Shown here one piece after another: positions 34,014 to 46,860 of a stretch of DNA of 64,000 nt. The notes beneath the pieces are model-generated. The model was not told the DNA's origin. It saw only the letters and a list, made by a program, of their open reading frames with translations, and made no database searches. The stretch is from Leptasterias polaris (lineage: Eukaryota; Echinodermata; Asteroidea; Forcipulatida; Asteriidae), in the NCBI GenBank assembly GCA_037783415.1, contig JAZGTN010000012.1:806001-870000 (forward strand), written 5' to 3'. Positions within the stretch are counted from its first letter, which is position 1. Each line of letters starts with the position of its first letter. Position numbers and translations under genes: made by a program.

Positions 34014-35292
34014 TTTATGTAGCTGCATCTTGATTTGTCATTGGCTGCGGCTATTTTGCTCGTGTAGCACTATTCAAGTTACAATGTATAAGCAGATGCA
34101 GTGATATGTCACTAGCCCTAGCCATTGACGACCGTGTACCACATTTGCGGCTGCGGCTGTATGCTTCATCCATGTTAACATGGTGATCCAGCCAACAGCC
34201 CTAATGCCAAACTGAGGCTTGAAGGAGAAATAGTCTGGTTCTTTTCTGTAGCAACCAATATTTGGTGTTCATTACTGATACTGCCAACAAGGAATAAGAC
34301 ACACATGCGGCCACAGCCTGGTACTGATGTAAACCACTACTCGTGATAAATAATGTATTATAGATGAAATTGTTCAGTGTATGTGAATTTAATGTGTAAC
34401 ATGTAGGTTTTGGTTTTGAATGTTTGAGGCTTGCTTTATTATTGTGGAAGACTGCTGTCAGTTTGGGTGTTTGGGAGGGGGAGGTAATGTTATATATTCA
34501 TTATTACAGGGGTGTTTGTTTTGGAGCGATTTCCAAAAGGATCCCATAAGTTTTGTGAAGGTGTGATTGGGTATCCCCTTTGACATATAACTCCTGTTTT
34601 ATATTCAAGCAGGGGAGGGAAAGCCTGTTTTAAATGGTTTTGTTTTCCATTTAATGTTAAACCACAGGTGTGTGTTTTTGTGAGTAGGTACTTGTAGCAG
34701 ATTAATGTGATTACAATAAAGTAACAGATTAAATCATGTGTTGGTTACCATCTGCCAAAGGCAGTGTGTCTGGGTGTAAAGTTATGTGTACGCGAGTTAA
34801 ACTAAGGCCATCATCAACGATTTGTAAAACTTTTCTTATTAAAAACATTTGTGCCATGTGGGTCTTTATCTCTAGATAATTCTTGACCAACACAGACTGT
34901 AGAATGTTTGCCTTCGGTTACAGCCATTCATTCCAACTTTCTTTCAAGGCATATTATGTAAGTTATCCTTTGAATCTTCAAACCCTGTTGGTGCCCAATT
35001 TAATGAGAAAACCACATTTAGTTTTTATATTATTTTTATATGACTGTGTGTATGGAATGTTGATAGTCCTTATCACACAATGTGCTACAAGATAATGATG
35101 TCCATGTTATAGATTCACGTATGTGTGTTTCAAAAAGGTCACCATTGAGGTACCTTCAGGGCACTTCTGAGTGATCAGTACGTGTAATTTTGTGTGATGT
35201 TTACTTTTGTCATATCACTTTTTCCACTGCCAAAAACATAAGTATTGGAATAAATAAAACTAGAGATTCAGTTTTTGTTTACTACAAAAACA

Positions 35293-36245
35293 AGGTGTTC
35301 GTGGTGAGTGATTGAATAAATAGGTTACGACATTATACCTTATCAATCCAATGCCTGGTTCAGGAGTTATGAACTTTTCAAAAAATAATCAACTACCGGT
35401 TTGGACCGGAAGTCAAGGTCAAATATTAGTTTATAAAAATCTAATGTGTGGTTCAGAAGTTAATATTTTTTCAAATATAAAGTTTCAACTTCCGGTTTGA
35501 ACCGGAAGTCAAGGTCAAATGAGGTCACACTTTATAGCGTTGGTTCAGTTACAAAAGTTTTATCTGATGACGAAAATAAACAACCAATGTCTGGTTTAGG
35601 AGTTAATATTTTTTTAAATATTAAACTTCATTTTCCTGTTTGAACCGGAAGTCTAGGTCAAATGGGGTCGCGCTTGTTGAACTTTAAATTACCTATCTGA
35701 TGTGTAGATTGTAAAAATCAAATAAATGGTTCATGAGTTATGATTTTTACAAATATTAAACTTTGAATTATTGTAATTCGATACCCGATGATGTCATTAA
35801 GTTTGTGTTGTCTTGATACTGAGGGTTTACTATCTGATGAGTTTCAATGTTCAATTCAATCCCAATCTTGAGTTATTCTGTAGATAAGCACAAAAATGAC
35901 TTTATTAAGGAAAAACAACGAAGGTGAACTTCGACCCAGGGTAACGACCCGGAAGTTAAGGTCATACGATTTTGGCGTTAACTTTTCAAATGTTGCCCCA
36001 GTCTTGATCTATTAGATGCCCAACTATGAATATCATAGCTTTCATATATATTGAGATACAGCGAAAAGCAAATGGTCATTTTTCAACTTTCAAAACCTTG
36101 TAACTCGACACCTGATCCGTCTTCATATTGAGTTTCAAGGTTGAGTTATGTTGCGGAGAAGAGTTCTAGGGTAGAAGAAGATGGAGAAGGAAAAAAAAAC
36201 GGAACAATAACAAGAGGTGTTCGTGCTCATATTGCACGAACACCT
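35293..36245. mobile_element. 0.95-kb non-autonomous element with hairpin end
   Basis: Left end aggtgttcgtg (35293-35303); right end cacgaacacct (to 36245), its inverse. The right end is itself a hairpin: aggtgttcgtgc (36215-36226), loop tcatatt, gcacgaacacct (36234-36245). The interior carries degenerate repeats of about 100 bp built around 'gaaccggaagtcaaggtcaa' and 'ggttcaggagtta'. No open frame. No clear target-site duplication. Confidence 0.65.
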
Positions 36246-39200
36246 AATTAGAATCCATTATCTGTTTTGAATTGTCAAATTGTGCCGACTGTTGCTCAAA
36301 CAAACCAAAGTTTTATTATGCTTTATTACTTTATGCAAAAACTAATCTTGTGTCTCATGGATTTTGCCACAATACTTGCTGTTTGGTGCCCAGAAGTTAA
36401 GATTTTCACAAAAACTTGTACGCTCTCTAGGTCAACTTATGCAGTCTGTTACCAAGAAAGTTTGCCCAACTGTTGATTTGAACCCAATCTAGAAATGTCT
36501 TTCAAAATGCTGAAGCCGTGTCTGAATTGACAGCTTCTGCTTGTGGCTATGGCCAGATCAATGATAAGGCCCTCTCTCTTCCACAGCAGCAGCTAAAGTC
36601 AAATTCAGACACAGCCATAGTATGTGTCCAAATGGAGAGACTTTAGCTAGTCTAGCCCTTTGACAGCAATGAGCAAGTTCAGTTGATCTAGATGTCACTC
36701 GAACGCTGCATGTTGAACCAGCTAGTCCAACTGGATCAACCTAGCTCCAGAGCACTGTTTCTCTAGTCAACTAACGAAGTTACATTGTACGTCACTTTGT
36801 CAAAATGGTGTTTTGGACCAATACATTGTTTTTCTCTTGGATCTGTCAGTGCCATGTTGGTTGAATCAATCGACTAAACGCGTTTAAGTGAAACACAGAC
36901 AAACGGCAAATAGACTAAAGGTTAACCCCCGAACTTGCTCATAGCTGATCAACAGACAGACCAATGTATCATGTGCTTTTTGTAAATTACACCCACAAGT
37001 CAAAATAAAAAGTATAAGTCAGAAACAAATTGAAATCTACACATTTTTACTTCTGTCGTTCTTGTTTTCTTTCCGTTTAGGTACTTCTAAAGAGTCCGTC
37101 ATAAAAAGGGAATAATACAAACCCACTCCCTTCCCTTTAATCCAGACAATAGAAAGAAACTCTCAGAATTAAAATATGTTCAAAAATGTACAATACATAC
37201 AACATAAATACCAACACAATCTAATATCTTTCCCACCAGTACCTGTCTCCTCTACACAAAAGCTCACAAGAACTTAATGCACTCGGATTCTGCTACAGAA
37301 TGACTGGGTGAAAAACAAATTAACTATGAGTGAAATAGGAAATGGATTTAACCAGCGTTAAGACTGCAGCAAATTAAGTTGAAGACTGGTTTACAGCTTG
37401 GATTGTTAAATCTGCTAAATAAAATGCATATCTCTTATGTTTGGTTCCCTGCTAATGTGTTATAGCAAATAAACTGCCCTGCAATACTTTTGTGCTTTAA
37501 TAGCTTTAGATGAGGACAGTAATTTGCCGATATAAATGTGTATCTATAAAATACCTCGGCATTTTAGGCAACAACAAAAATTAACTTACAAAAATAATAA
37601 ATCTTCGATTGAATTAACTTGTTACACATTGGTGTGATACATTTTTTATATCTATATACAATAACAAAAACGAAAACCAACATTCGTGTGCCAAAATGTA
37701 CATTGTTCTTTCCAAGAGAAGTAACGAACCTTTGTTAAAATTAATTTCTCAAATATGAAGTATGAAGTATGGCTTTGTGGGACATAACTAGTTGGTCTGC
37801 ATGACCCATTAACCATCAGAACGCAAACCAATCTAGTCCCAACAACTTGATTTGTTTGATCATGTTTGACTTGGGACTGTTCATGTAACAGGAGTATGTT
37901 TTGCATACCACCCAATCGGAACCATGCAGTGTTTTAAGGCTAACACTTTGGTATTTTAAGGTCACTCACTTTTTCTTCAGTAAAGTGCAGTTCTTAAGAG
38001 GAAAATATGCTTCCGTTGAACATTCCAAAAGGGAATATTGGCAATGACCAGGGGCAAGGAAGCAATTTATCTTTATATATTTGTGTGTGTGCCGGGTAGG
38101 GAGGAGAGTCTCCTTGACGGAAGCCTTGTTTCTTTTAAGCAATACCTGTCGAGCTCTAGCTGGTATTTTTATTATATATTTCTGGTAATGAAACCAAGGA
38201 TGCCTCATAATTGAACTTAATCACTGTAGCTCGAAAGCGTCAGGAAACCTTGTTCTACTGTTTCCTTTTGGCGATTTTTATTTATTACTTTTTCATTTTA
38301 TTTTATATACTTCCCCCAAGAAATAATAAAATAAGTTGCCTGTATCCCTCCATGCAATATCAGGTGTGGTGTTGAACTTTGACCCAAGGGAGTTTGTGTT
38401 AATTCTTATCTCTGAACCCCTTCAAAGAATGCTGATTAAAATAAAAGTACAAGCAACACAAATGCTCGAGAAAGAATAAGATGTAGTTTCATACTTCAGT
38501 CCAAACCTATGGAATAGATGAAACTAATTAATGACAACAGCTTACAACGGCCCACTGTTTTCACCATTAAGAACATTCATCAAAGAAAAGGTCCACAAAT
38601 TATCTCAGATATAAACACTGTAACACAGTTCAGTTCTACTGCAGGAAGATTAAAATGATTTCATAAAGTGTTAGAATTGGAAGAATATTATGTGCAGAGC
38701 AGCAGAAGTGATGCAGACTTTCTGCCAAGTATTTGAGGTATAATTGTCAGGCGTTTCTGTAGTGTCAAATAACAAATGTAAAGAATACTAATTAAAATGT
38801 TTTGTCATATCTTTTCTTTTATACAAATACAACTGCAAGTTCAGAGTGCCCAGCCTATGCAGTTTGACATTGTGTGGTACCAAGTCAATTCAAATCCATC
38901 AAACTCTGCACCTTTCCAGCTCAACCTACCAAACAACCCATTCAAAAGTAAAAAAATACTACTTCAGTGGGTGCTGACTATGATTAGTGATGCCAAACAG
39001 CAACACTAGAGGGCACTCTTACTCTTTTTGCTGACACCAACCCCACCTCCATAAACCTCCCCCTCTTTTCCTAAATACAAGCGTACACTGTTGATTTTGT
39101 TTTACCCCACACAGTACTCTAGACAAAGAGACCGATCTGAACTTTCTCACTGTTTCATCCAATAGAATCCTTCACTTTTCTTATAAACCCATGAACGAAT

Positions 39201-39941
39201 CGGTCTTGCATTTTAAAAAAGTTTTCAAATACATGTTGGTTAACTGAAAAGTCTGCTTGGATTAATACTGTCAGAGTAAAAAGGTAATATATTACATTTT
39301 TTTAAATTCATACAAATCACCACCAGAGGTTGACAAACGAGTTCTAAGCATAGGAAAATCTTGTTTTTAGCAGAAAAAATAAAAGTTGTATAATTTTTTG
39401 GGACCAGTTCTCGCATTTGTTTAGCATCAGATATACCCAGTTAAGCATGTCTTTGAGATTCGACAAGGCGGCCATTTCCTTCTGACACAAATCTGTGATT
39501 TCTTTGTCAATTTGGAAAGCAAATTTTTTGCAAATTGTTCACTTTTTAACTGGGTCATGGGGATTGTGTGCAGATAAAACAATACAGTGTCTTTGCTCCG
39601 AACACCATGGGCAGCGTACAGTGTCGTGCAAACCCTATCAACAAGAACTTTCCATAAACACACACAAACATCACACCGAATGAAATATCTAAAAGAAAAC
39701 AAAATATATTTCACAGATTCCTTGAAAGCTATGATGTACAATACCTAGTGGTCAGTACAACTAGGAACACACTCTCCTAGATAAATGTACACAAACAACG
39801 CTCCATACATCTCCAAATATCAATATTAGTGACAAGAAAACATAGTACCAAATGTGATTGACGGGTGAAAAAAGGTGATTTTGCTACTACCCATACTTTC
39901 CTCATGACTTATCACTTACTTCTAAACAGTTTTTTTTTTTA

Positions 39942-40123
39942 CCATGGTGATACGCAGCGCCGTTGTTTGCAAGCCCCTCGTATTCTCTATAAAGCCCGCC
40001 CTCTATATTGGGTTTAATAATACCTACGTAAGAAACATGGCTGTTTGATGGCGGTACCAGAAAATTAAAATCAACGTTCTTGCTGTTTTCACAGATCCCT
40101 GGTTTTAAGTGTTTGCCGAACCA
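39942..40123 (+). repeat. repeat flanking MAX, copy 1
   Basis: Near-identical over about 180 bp to 46861-47053: ccatggtgatacgcagcgcc at the start, ctataaagcccgccctctat in the middle, aagtgtttgccgaacca at the end. Copy 1 lies downstream of the MAX coding region and may fall in its 3' UTR. Confidence 0.9.
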
Positions 40124-40547
40124 ACTTTAGATCTTTATTGTTTAAAGTGTATCCTTAAGGTCTATATTCATAGCAGGAAATCATGGCTGTGGCTCAATCC
40201 TATTTTCAGAAAAACAGTTTTTAAACAAAAATTTTTTCTGAGGTTAAGTTGGTTTTTGAAAGAAGCCATAATTTACAATCCTTTGTGATCGAGCCTAAAC
40301 TGCCGACATCTAATAGAACAGTGCCGGGTTTTAACCATTCCTTTGGAGGTACTTCAGACCTTTACCAATTGCGTTCTGATGAACTTGTCTCTAAATGATT
40401 CCATCGACCAACCCCCTGACTTATCGCAAATGTCATCACATCACACTAAAACATATTGGCATCATCCATCAGTTACTTACAAGAAAAGCATGGGCATTAT
40501 CAAAAAACAACTCTCTTACTTTCTTAAATTAAAGACATTCCTAAAGA

Positions 40548-43500
40548 TCATGTCTGGGTATCGACTGGCAATAAATTTGCACTAGACATAGAAATGGACC
40601 CGCTACTGGGCGAACTGTCGCCGGATTGAGAAATTTTTAACCTCTTTGGTGGAACGCGGGATCTCTCTTCTGACGAGTCTGAGTCCGAGTCCGAACCCGA
40701 GCCCCCGTCGAAGGCAGAGACGGTGGACCCTTTGGGGTTGGTGAGGAGGGCTAAGCCATTGCTGACAACTTGAGCGTCACCTGGATTCTTCTCAATCTGA
40801 CGAACTGGGAAAGAGTGAACCACAAAATTAAACATCAATAATATATTCCTAGAATTTTCATTGGTACTAATTTTCCCCTACATAAGTGTGTGCCTAGTTC
40901 TGCTATTTTCCACTCTGCTTTCTGACCAACCACAAACAATTAATCTGTGTGCCAAAATAATCAATGAACAGGGAATTTCCCTGCTTGATTACACAATCAC
41001 GCTATAGTGGTCAAGGTCCAACCCATGTTTCTCAGTGGAGCTGTTATCATGTTTTCCCCACAACAGGGCATTAGATAACTGATTTGTCAACTTGTGAGTG
41101 ATGATCTTTACCACTGGAGACCATTGTCAGATGTCCCGTATGCAATCATTGCAGTTCTACATATTCAGGGGTAGTGTCAGACTATTTCCCTGCTTGATTA
41201 CACAATCACGCTATAGTGGTCAAGGTCCAACCCATGTTTCTCAGTGGAGCTGTTATCATGTTTTCCCCACAACAGGGCATTAGATAACTGATTTGTCAAC
41301 TTGTGAGTGATGATCTTTACCACTGGAGACCATTGTCAGATGTCCCGTATGCAATCATTGCAGTTCTACATATTCAGGGGAAGTGTCAGACTATTTCCCT
41401 GCTTGATTACACAATCACGCTATAGTGGTCAAGGTCCAACCCATGTTTCTCAGTGGAGCTGTTATCATGTTTTCCCCACAACAGGGCATTAGATAACTGA
41501 TTTGTCAACTTGTGAGTGATGATCTTTACCACTGGAGACCATTGTCAGATGTCCCGTATGCAATCATTGCAGTTCTACATATTCAGGGGAAATGTCAGAC
41601 TATTTTCACAGCCAGCCTCATTGGCTGTTTGGACTTTCACAATTTGGTTGTACATGTTTTACAGCTTAGTAGTTTGTATTCCACTTAGTGGGTGTTCTTA
41701 CTCTGTTGATCTAGAAGCGTGTTTTGTCTCTTCAAACCATCGATGTCAGACTGGTGTGAGTTGTTCTTTCGTCTCATGAACTGAATGTACTCTGTAGCTT
41801 TGTTTAAGATCTGGGCTCTTGATGCCTGCAACAGAAAGAAAAAAAAAAGTGCCGACACAAAACAGTTATTCAACCTCGACCACAAACCCCTCAACCGTAA
41901 TTCAGACCTTTTCAAACCTGGTGCATAATAACCTTTTCCATATTGACCCAAACTACTTTTAACTCAGGTCAAAACAAGCTTCCCAACCCCAATCTAAGAA
42001 CCGATGCTAAAAAGCCATACAAACTTTTTAACCCTGGTACAAAGTTTACAAACATTTTCAAACCTGGTTAAAACTACTCAAACATTGTTTTTGAAACACC
42101 AATACCAGGTGAAGAAAAAATACTGATCCATTGATACAAACTGAAACCTCTTCCAAAGTAACTCAAAATCGTGTTTACAGCCACCCAGCCTATACTTCCG
42201 CTGGTTTGTTAAAAGCTGGGAGTAATTTTTTTATATAAATCTACCCAGCCCATAACACTGCACAATTGGGGTTGTAGTGTGTTAAGTCTACACCTTACCT
42301 TCTCCCCTTCAAGGTTTGGTACGGCATCCCTGAGGGAATTGAAGCTGTCTTTGATATGATCTCTCCGCTTTCGCTCAAGTGCATTGTGGTGTGCTCTCTT
42401 CTCTGCCTGCAGTACGGAAGGAAAACATGGGCGAAAACAGTTGTAAAATTTGTTGTTTTTTCCCCTGTCATAACGAAGTCCCTAAGCTAAGTTTGAGTTA
42501 AAAAAATCACACACAAACTCACACATGCACCATGTAGCATCATGTATACAATATTCCCTATTCATTTATGCGGGCTGATAAAGTATATGTACTTGTACAT
42601 GTATGTGTATACTAGTAAATCTTTAATATGCTTTGATGCATACATTGTAACACCATACTTTATGGGTTGTGAGAAAATGAAATTATTGGACTCTGGCTAG
42701 TTCTAGTAGTGGTCCAGTGGGCTTTAAGCCCCCCTAATAAAGGTGCAGTTTTCGATTAAAAATTGTTGCATTCAGGTAACTTGGTTGGTTTGCTTTATAA
42801 ATATTAAGAGCTGTTTTACATAATCAACCTTGTGTCCCTCCCTTTCAACCCATACCCATTCTTGGTACTGTAGACTTCACCTTCTGACATCTATTGTCAA
42901 CATATGCAACACAATAGCTTTATGCTTTGAAATAATCTGCAAACAATTGCATTGTTTGTTACCTGGCATTATTGTGCACAGTGCTCCATATGTCATGTTG
43001 AGTATTAATAGGAGCACGTGCACTGTCTAGTTCCAAAAGGTCAATTGACACAACATGTGAAGGGCAATTTCAGTTTTCAGTATCACTCAAGAGTAATTAA
43101 TAAATGGTCTGACTATATTCTGTCTAACCATTAAACTATGTTACTAATGTAAACTTTACAACTTTGAAAACTAAGGAAGAGTCATTAATGTTTGCTGTAA
43201 GTACGAAGGGCATAGGTTGTGACTATAGTAGTCTGATGGATCCTGTAAATAATTGTTTGTTTGTCAAACTGAAGTGAGGCAAATACAAAACTCTATCCCG
43301 TCATGTCATTTTGTTTATAATTTATGTGTTCACACATTTAAACAATTTTACCTGCATAACAAGTTTGTGGACAATGTACAATGTTTACATAAAGTGCCCA
43401 GATCCAAACTATATCACCGAAATACAAGGCCATTTACAAATTTTACAATGCTGATTTTTATGGCATGTTGCTATCATCTGTGAAAAAAGGCAGATGAACA

Positions 43501-45732
43501 CAGATGAACTGACATGCATTCACAGACTAATGATTACTTGTTCTGCAACCGATTTCAAAAAACTATACGCAGCTGCGTAACTGTGTGACTGGTACACAAC
43601 TTATGCAATAAATGTTGCCCAAGTGGCCTTACGCAGTTGCATAAAGTTCATGAAATCGGTAGCCAAACACGTAGGCTGGATATACAGTCAGTTTTTAAAG
43701 GTGCTGTATACATTTGGTAATTGGAGCCTACTGATTGTGTTAATCCTATATAAATGTAGGTATATATACAATAAAACTAACCTGTGACAATTTCACTTCA
43801 AAAGGTGGTCGCATTTTTGAGATATATATCATCGAAAAACCTGAGCGAATATTTGCACGCAGGAGGAATACACAGTCTGAGAAGCGTTACAGCCGTAACG
43901 CTTCTCAGATTCAAATTTTGGGGGATAAAAAGTGATATATTTTTCCATAACTTCGAAGTGAAAGGTTTCTCAAAATGCATTATACTATCCAAAGCTGCTC
44001 TACTTCTTACCAAGTAAGTTTTTATTGCCATTAATTTTCAGAGTCGTTACCAAACGTATACAGACCCTATAGACCTTATGCATATGACGTCATTTGAGTA
44101 GGGCGCCCTCACCTAGAGGTCAAAAGGAAGATGTTCATTGGCCAATCCTGTGCGCCGCGCGTACAAATCAGCGCGTTTCCATTGTTTCATCATCAGTTTA
44201 CCTCTAAGATGGCGGCTTGGTGACGTCAATGCATAAGGTCTATAGACGATGTGACCTCTGACGTCATTTGAAAATCATAACATGATGCGCGCGCATGTCG
44301 CCGGGCAAAACCTTTGTGTACTTGACAGCCAGCTAGAAAGTACACGCAATATTACCATGACTACGCGTCTTTTTGCCCGGCGGAACATGACTTGGACAAC
44401 AGACTTGTCAACAGAGGGCGGTTTGAATGTAAAGAGAGGTCACATCGTCTATAAGAGTTCCGGTTTGTAAAGACAGCTTTAACTACTACATTTTGATTCA
44501 GGAATCAGCTCCAGATTACATTTCCATATTACATTTCCATACCATAGCTGTACACAACAATACACTTAAGTTCAGGTTTGTCCAGATGCATTTCCTTCGA
44601 AACTGCCTAGTTAAGTTGCATTTGTTACTTCAATGAATTATAATGAGCTTGAAACGTGGAATAATTGTGTTAAATTAAATGATTGGTATTAAAGGTGAAA
44701 AACAACCAAAAATTATCAAATTAGAATAGATAATTGAGTGACAATCAATTCAAAACTTAAAGGGGGACAACCAAAATTATATAAGTAGAAAAAAAGTGAC
44801 AATCAATTCAAAGCTAACTTAAAGGGGGACTGTTGTCATGATCATAGGACTCCTGTGGCTGTACATGAACTCTTACGCAGTTTCTACATTCGATGCGTGC
44901 GCGTACTGGCCGTAGATCTGAAATGGACAGTGCGCGAATCATGATGACATTCCTCCTTGACCTATAATAAGTTTGATCCCCCAAAAGTGATTTAGTTTAT
45001 TTATTTTTTTGGCATTTGAAACATATTTTTTTGTTTGGACTTAAAAAGGGAAATTAATACCATGTTTTGTTTTCATGTATCTCAAACATAAGTTCAACCA
45101 AAACAATAAATATTATGGCCTAAATAATTTAATCAATGTGTACTGTAGTAATGATTGGAAATCAATTAACATTATCTTCATATTATAATATGTTGACATG
45201 TGTTTGTTATTCAAATTGTGGTTTGTTTTTTGAAGTATTTACCGATCAGTTTACAAATGCACGATTTGTTCAAAGATTGCATGAAATGTGGACACAATGA
45301 TTTGAACATTTATAAATGTTAACGGATTCTTCCTAATGCTAAAATCCAGACAACAAACCAAGGTCAACCCAACCCATGTGATTGTGATCACATTGGCACG
45401 TACACGTCCGTAACAGTGCCTCATCATGGTCGGCATGCATCAACGTGTACCCCATACCACAATACATGCAGCGTATTCACATGTGTTGTGTTGTGTACAT
45501 GATGTACACCCAGCCCAGTCAGCATACCAATGCACACAAGACTGTCAACATCATGTAAACACACACAAGTGGTAGGGCCATCACTTCACGGAAACGACAT
45601 CAGCCCATTTGGGTGGCAAAAGCTGTCATTTTAAACACAATACGATTCATCCAAGAACGGGACCCGCTAGAACGTATTTTGAAGATTACTTACGTCACTT
45701 TCGATGTCGACATCGGGGTCGTCGTCACTCAT
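40548..45732 (-). CDS. MAX: MYC-associated factor X (bHLH-zipper transcription factor)
   Basis: Obligate dimer partner of MYC, MXD/MNT and MGA proteins; the dimers bind CACGTG E-boxes in the nucleus. Exons: 45732-45694, 42406-42299, 41825-41702, 40804-40548. Phases (0, 0, 1) close to give 175 residues, against 160 in human. Seen: acidic N-terminus [13 protein letters not shown] with CK2-type serines; basic region [17 protein letters not shown] with the E-box-reading His20, Glu24 and Arg28; helix 2 [20 protein letters not shown]; zipper [20 protein letters not shown]; then the conserved [11 protein letters not shown], an acidic [10 protein letters not shown] stretch and a nuclear-localisation-like PPKRLKI. 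The short alternative exon that vertebrates can insert after ESD was not found, so this matches the shorter vertebrate isoform. The Ser-rich C-terminus is longer than in human. Intron 3 holds a 209-bp triplicate. Confidence 0.98.
40975..41604. repeat. 209-bp tandem repeat, three copies, in MAX intron 3
   Basis: Units start at 40975, 41184 and 41393 (atttccctgcttgattacac). They differ by only a few bases, for example gtagtgtc / gaagtgtc / gaaatgtc near the unit end. The repeated 61-residue open frame across the copies is a by-product and not a gene. Confidence 0.95.
43876..43909. repeat. perfect 15-bp hairpin inside a foldback element
   Basis: tctgagaagcgttac, spacer agcc, gtaacgcttctcaga. 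The surrounding 43790-44030 is a looser palindrome (cacttcaaaaggtgg... against its degraded inverse), so both strands encode the same chance peptide. In MAX intron 1. Confidence 0.85.
44067..44245. mobile_element. MITE-like element A, TATAGACCTTATGCAT ends
   Basis: Left ctatagaccttatgcatatg, then acgtca; right tgacgtcaatgcataaggtc, then tatag. Terminal inverted repeats of about 25 bp with one or two mismatches; about 180 bp long. It abuts element B and shares the tatag with it. Confidence 0.85.
44241..44453. mobile_element. MITE-like element B, TATAGACGATGTGACCTCT ends
   Basis: Exact 19-bp inverted ends tatagacgatgtgacctct and agaggtcacatcgtctata; 213 bp. Same family as the element at 58300-58641. 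Begins in the last bases of element A. TATA at both outer edges suggests TA target sites as in Tc1/mariner-type MITEs (inference). Confidence 0.85.
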
Positions 45733-45818
45733 TTTGACGAGATTTCCGTCACCGTTCCAATCGGATAACAGTGAATTTCCGAGCAATATGGCGTCTGCTT
45801 AACGCCACGCGCAGAACC

Positions 45819-45824
45819 CACGTG
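45819..45824. promoter_or_regulatory. canonical E-box CACGTG in MAX promoter
   Basis: CACGTG lies 87 bp upstream of the MAX ATG, in sequence that is CpG-richer than its surroundings (aacgccacgcgcagaaccca). This is the site bound by MYC:MAX and by USF/TFE-type bHLH-zipper dimers, so MAX may regulate itself. Chance occurrence is possible. Confidence 0.5.
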
Positions 45825-46537
45825 TCTCAAGTGGGAGGAGCAAATCACAATATCAATTCGCTTTATTTATTGCACAGTTACTCTTGAATTCCCAGCTTAA
45901 ACAGTCATAAATTGATTGAAATATTATACACATCTCTTTTTAGGGTTGTTTAAAGCCAATTCTATCACGAAAAGCTTAAAACTCTTTCCACCCGGTACTA
46001 CTTTATTCAAGCGGCTGTGTCGCGGGTTTGGAAAAAGTCCAATTCGTCAACAAGATTGTCTAATGCAAATTAGTGAGGGCGCTTTTCCCAAGTTATGTTA
46101 ATTTGCACTTCTAATTCTCGTCGACTCGTCGATCGCGTAAAAAGGCGTTCGTGTTCAGACTTGTCACTTGTGGATTACGGATTCGTCACCGCTCATTTTA
46201 CTACTTGAAAACAACATCAACAAAAAGGGTGTTTATTTCACGAAAGTTTACTTCCTTTCTACGTGGCCTCTCTGAAAAGGTTGAAAAAACGACCAGGACA
46301 TTTCGAAAAGAGATTTCCTACACGGACGGAAGCACGGTGATCAGACTCTCGACCGTGACCTCTTGTCGTTTTTAGTCATGTGATGGATTTTTGTTTTATC
46401 GATCTAATTGGGTTATAAAGATGTTTGCTGGCCTTTGTTCTATGGTTCCTTGTTATTGTATTGTTTATTTATTTTGTGTGGGCTTCAGTGGTTAGGGGAT
46501 GACTGTTGCAGATTAAAAGGGCCACGATGTGCAGTTT

Positions 46538-46556
46538 GGGGGGGGGGGGGGGGGGG
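46538..46556. repeat. poly-G homopolymer
   Basis: About 19 uninterrupted G followed by tgggg; could form G-quadruplex structure. Confidence 0.9.
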
Positions 46557-46860
46557 TGGGGAGCTGCCTACTGTAGGCCGTACACGTTAGCATGCGTGTA
46601 AATTGCATCAAGCATCCCCATCAAATTAATGAAGGAAATGTCTCAAATCATCCCCTCCTCACTTAAATCAGTAATCACCTCCCTTCTCCCGTCTTCCATG
46701 TGTAGTCCCTGCTTGAGTGGACTGGTCTGTCTAGATGCTGTCCCGATGAATAAAAACATAACATAACTTCTGAGTTGTATGTTTTGGTAACCGTAAAAAG
46801 TAACAAAATTCCTGTATTTTTATGCCCATAGTGATACCGTGGAGGTAGTATTAGATACCT

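Larger units (their letters stand above)
33739..40547. other. convergent intergenic region between FNTB and MAX
   Basis: Both genes end here, tail to tail. Candidate FNTB poly(A) signals are AATAAA at 34715-34720 and about 35248-35256; for MAX, tttatt (AATAAA on the minus strand) at 40134-40139. No frame with recognisable protein. Holds two inverted-repeat elements (33878-34013, 35293-36245) and one copy of the repeat that flanks MAX (39942-40123). Confidence 0.6.

Noticed and set aside
41098..41492. Two identical 61-codon open frames plus a third related one
   Set aside because: They recur at exactly 209-bp spacing because of the tandem repeat in MAX intron 3; no start context or homology.
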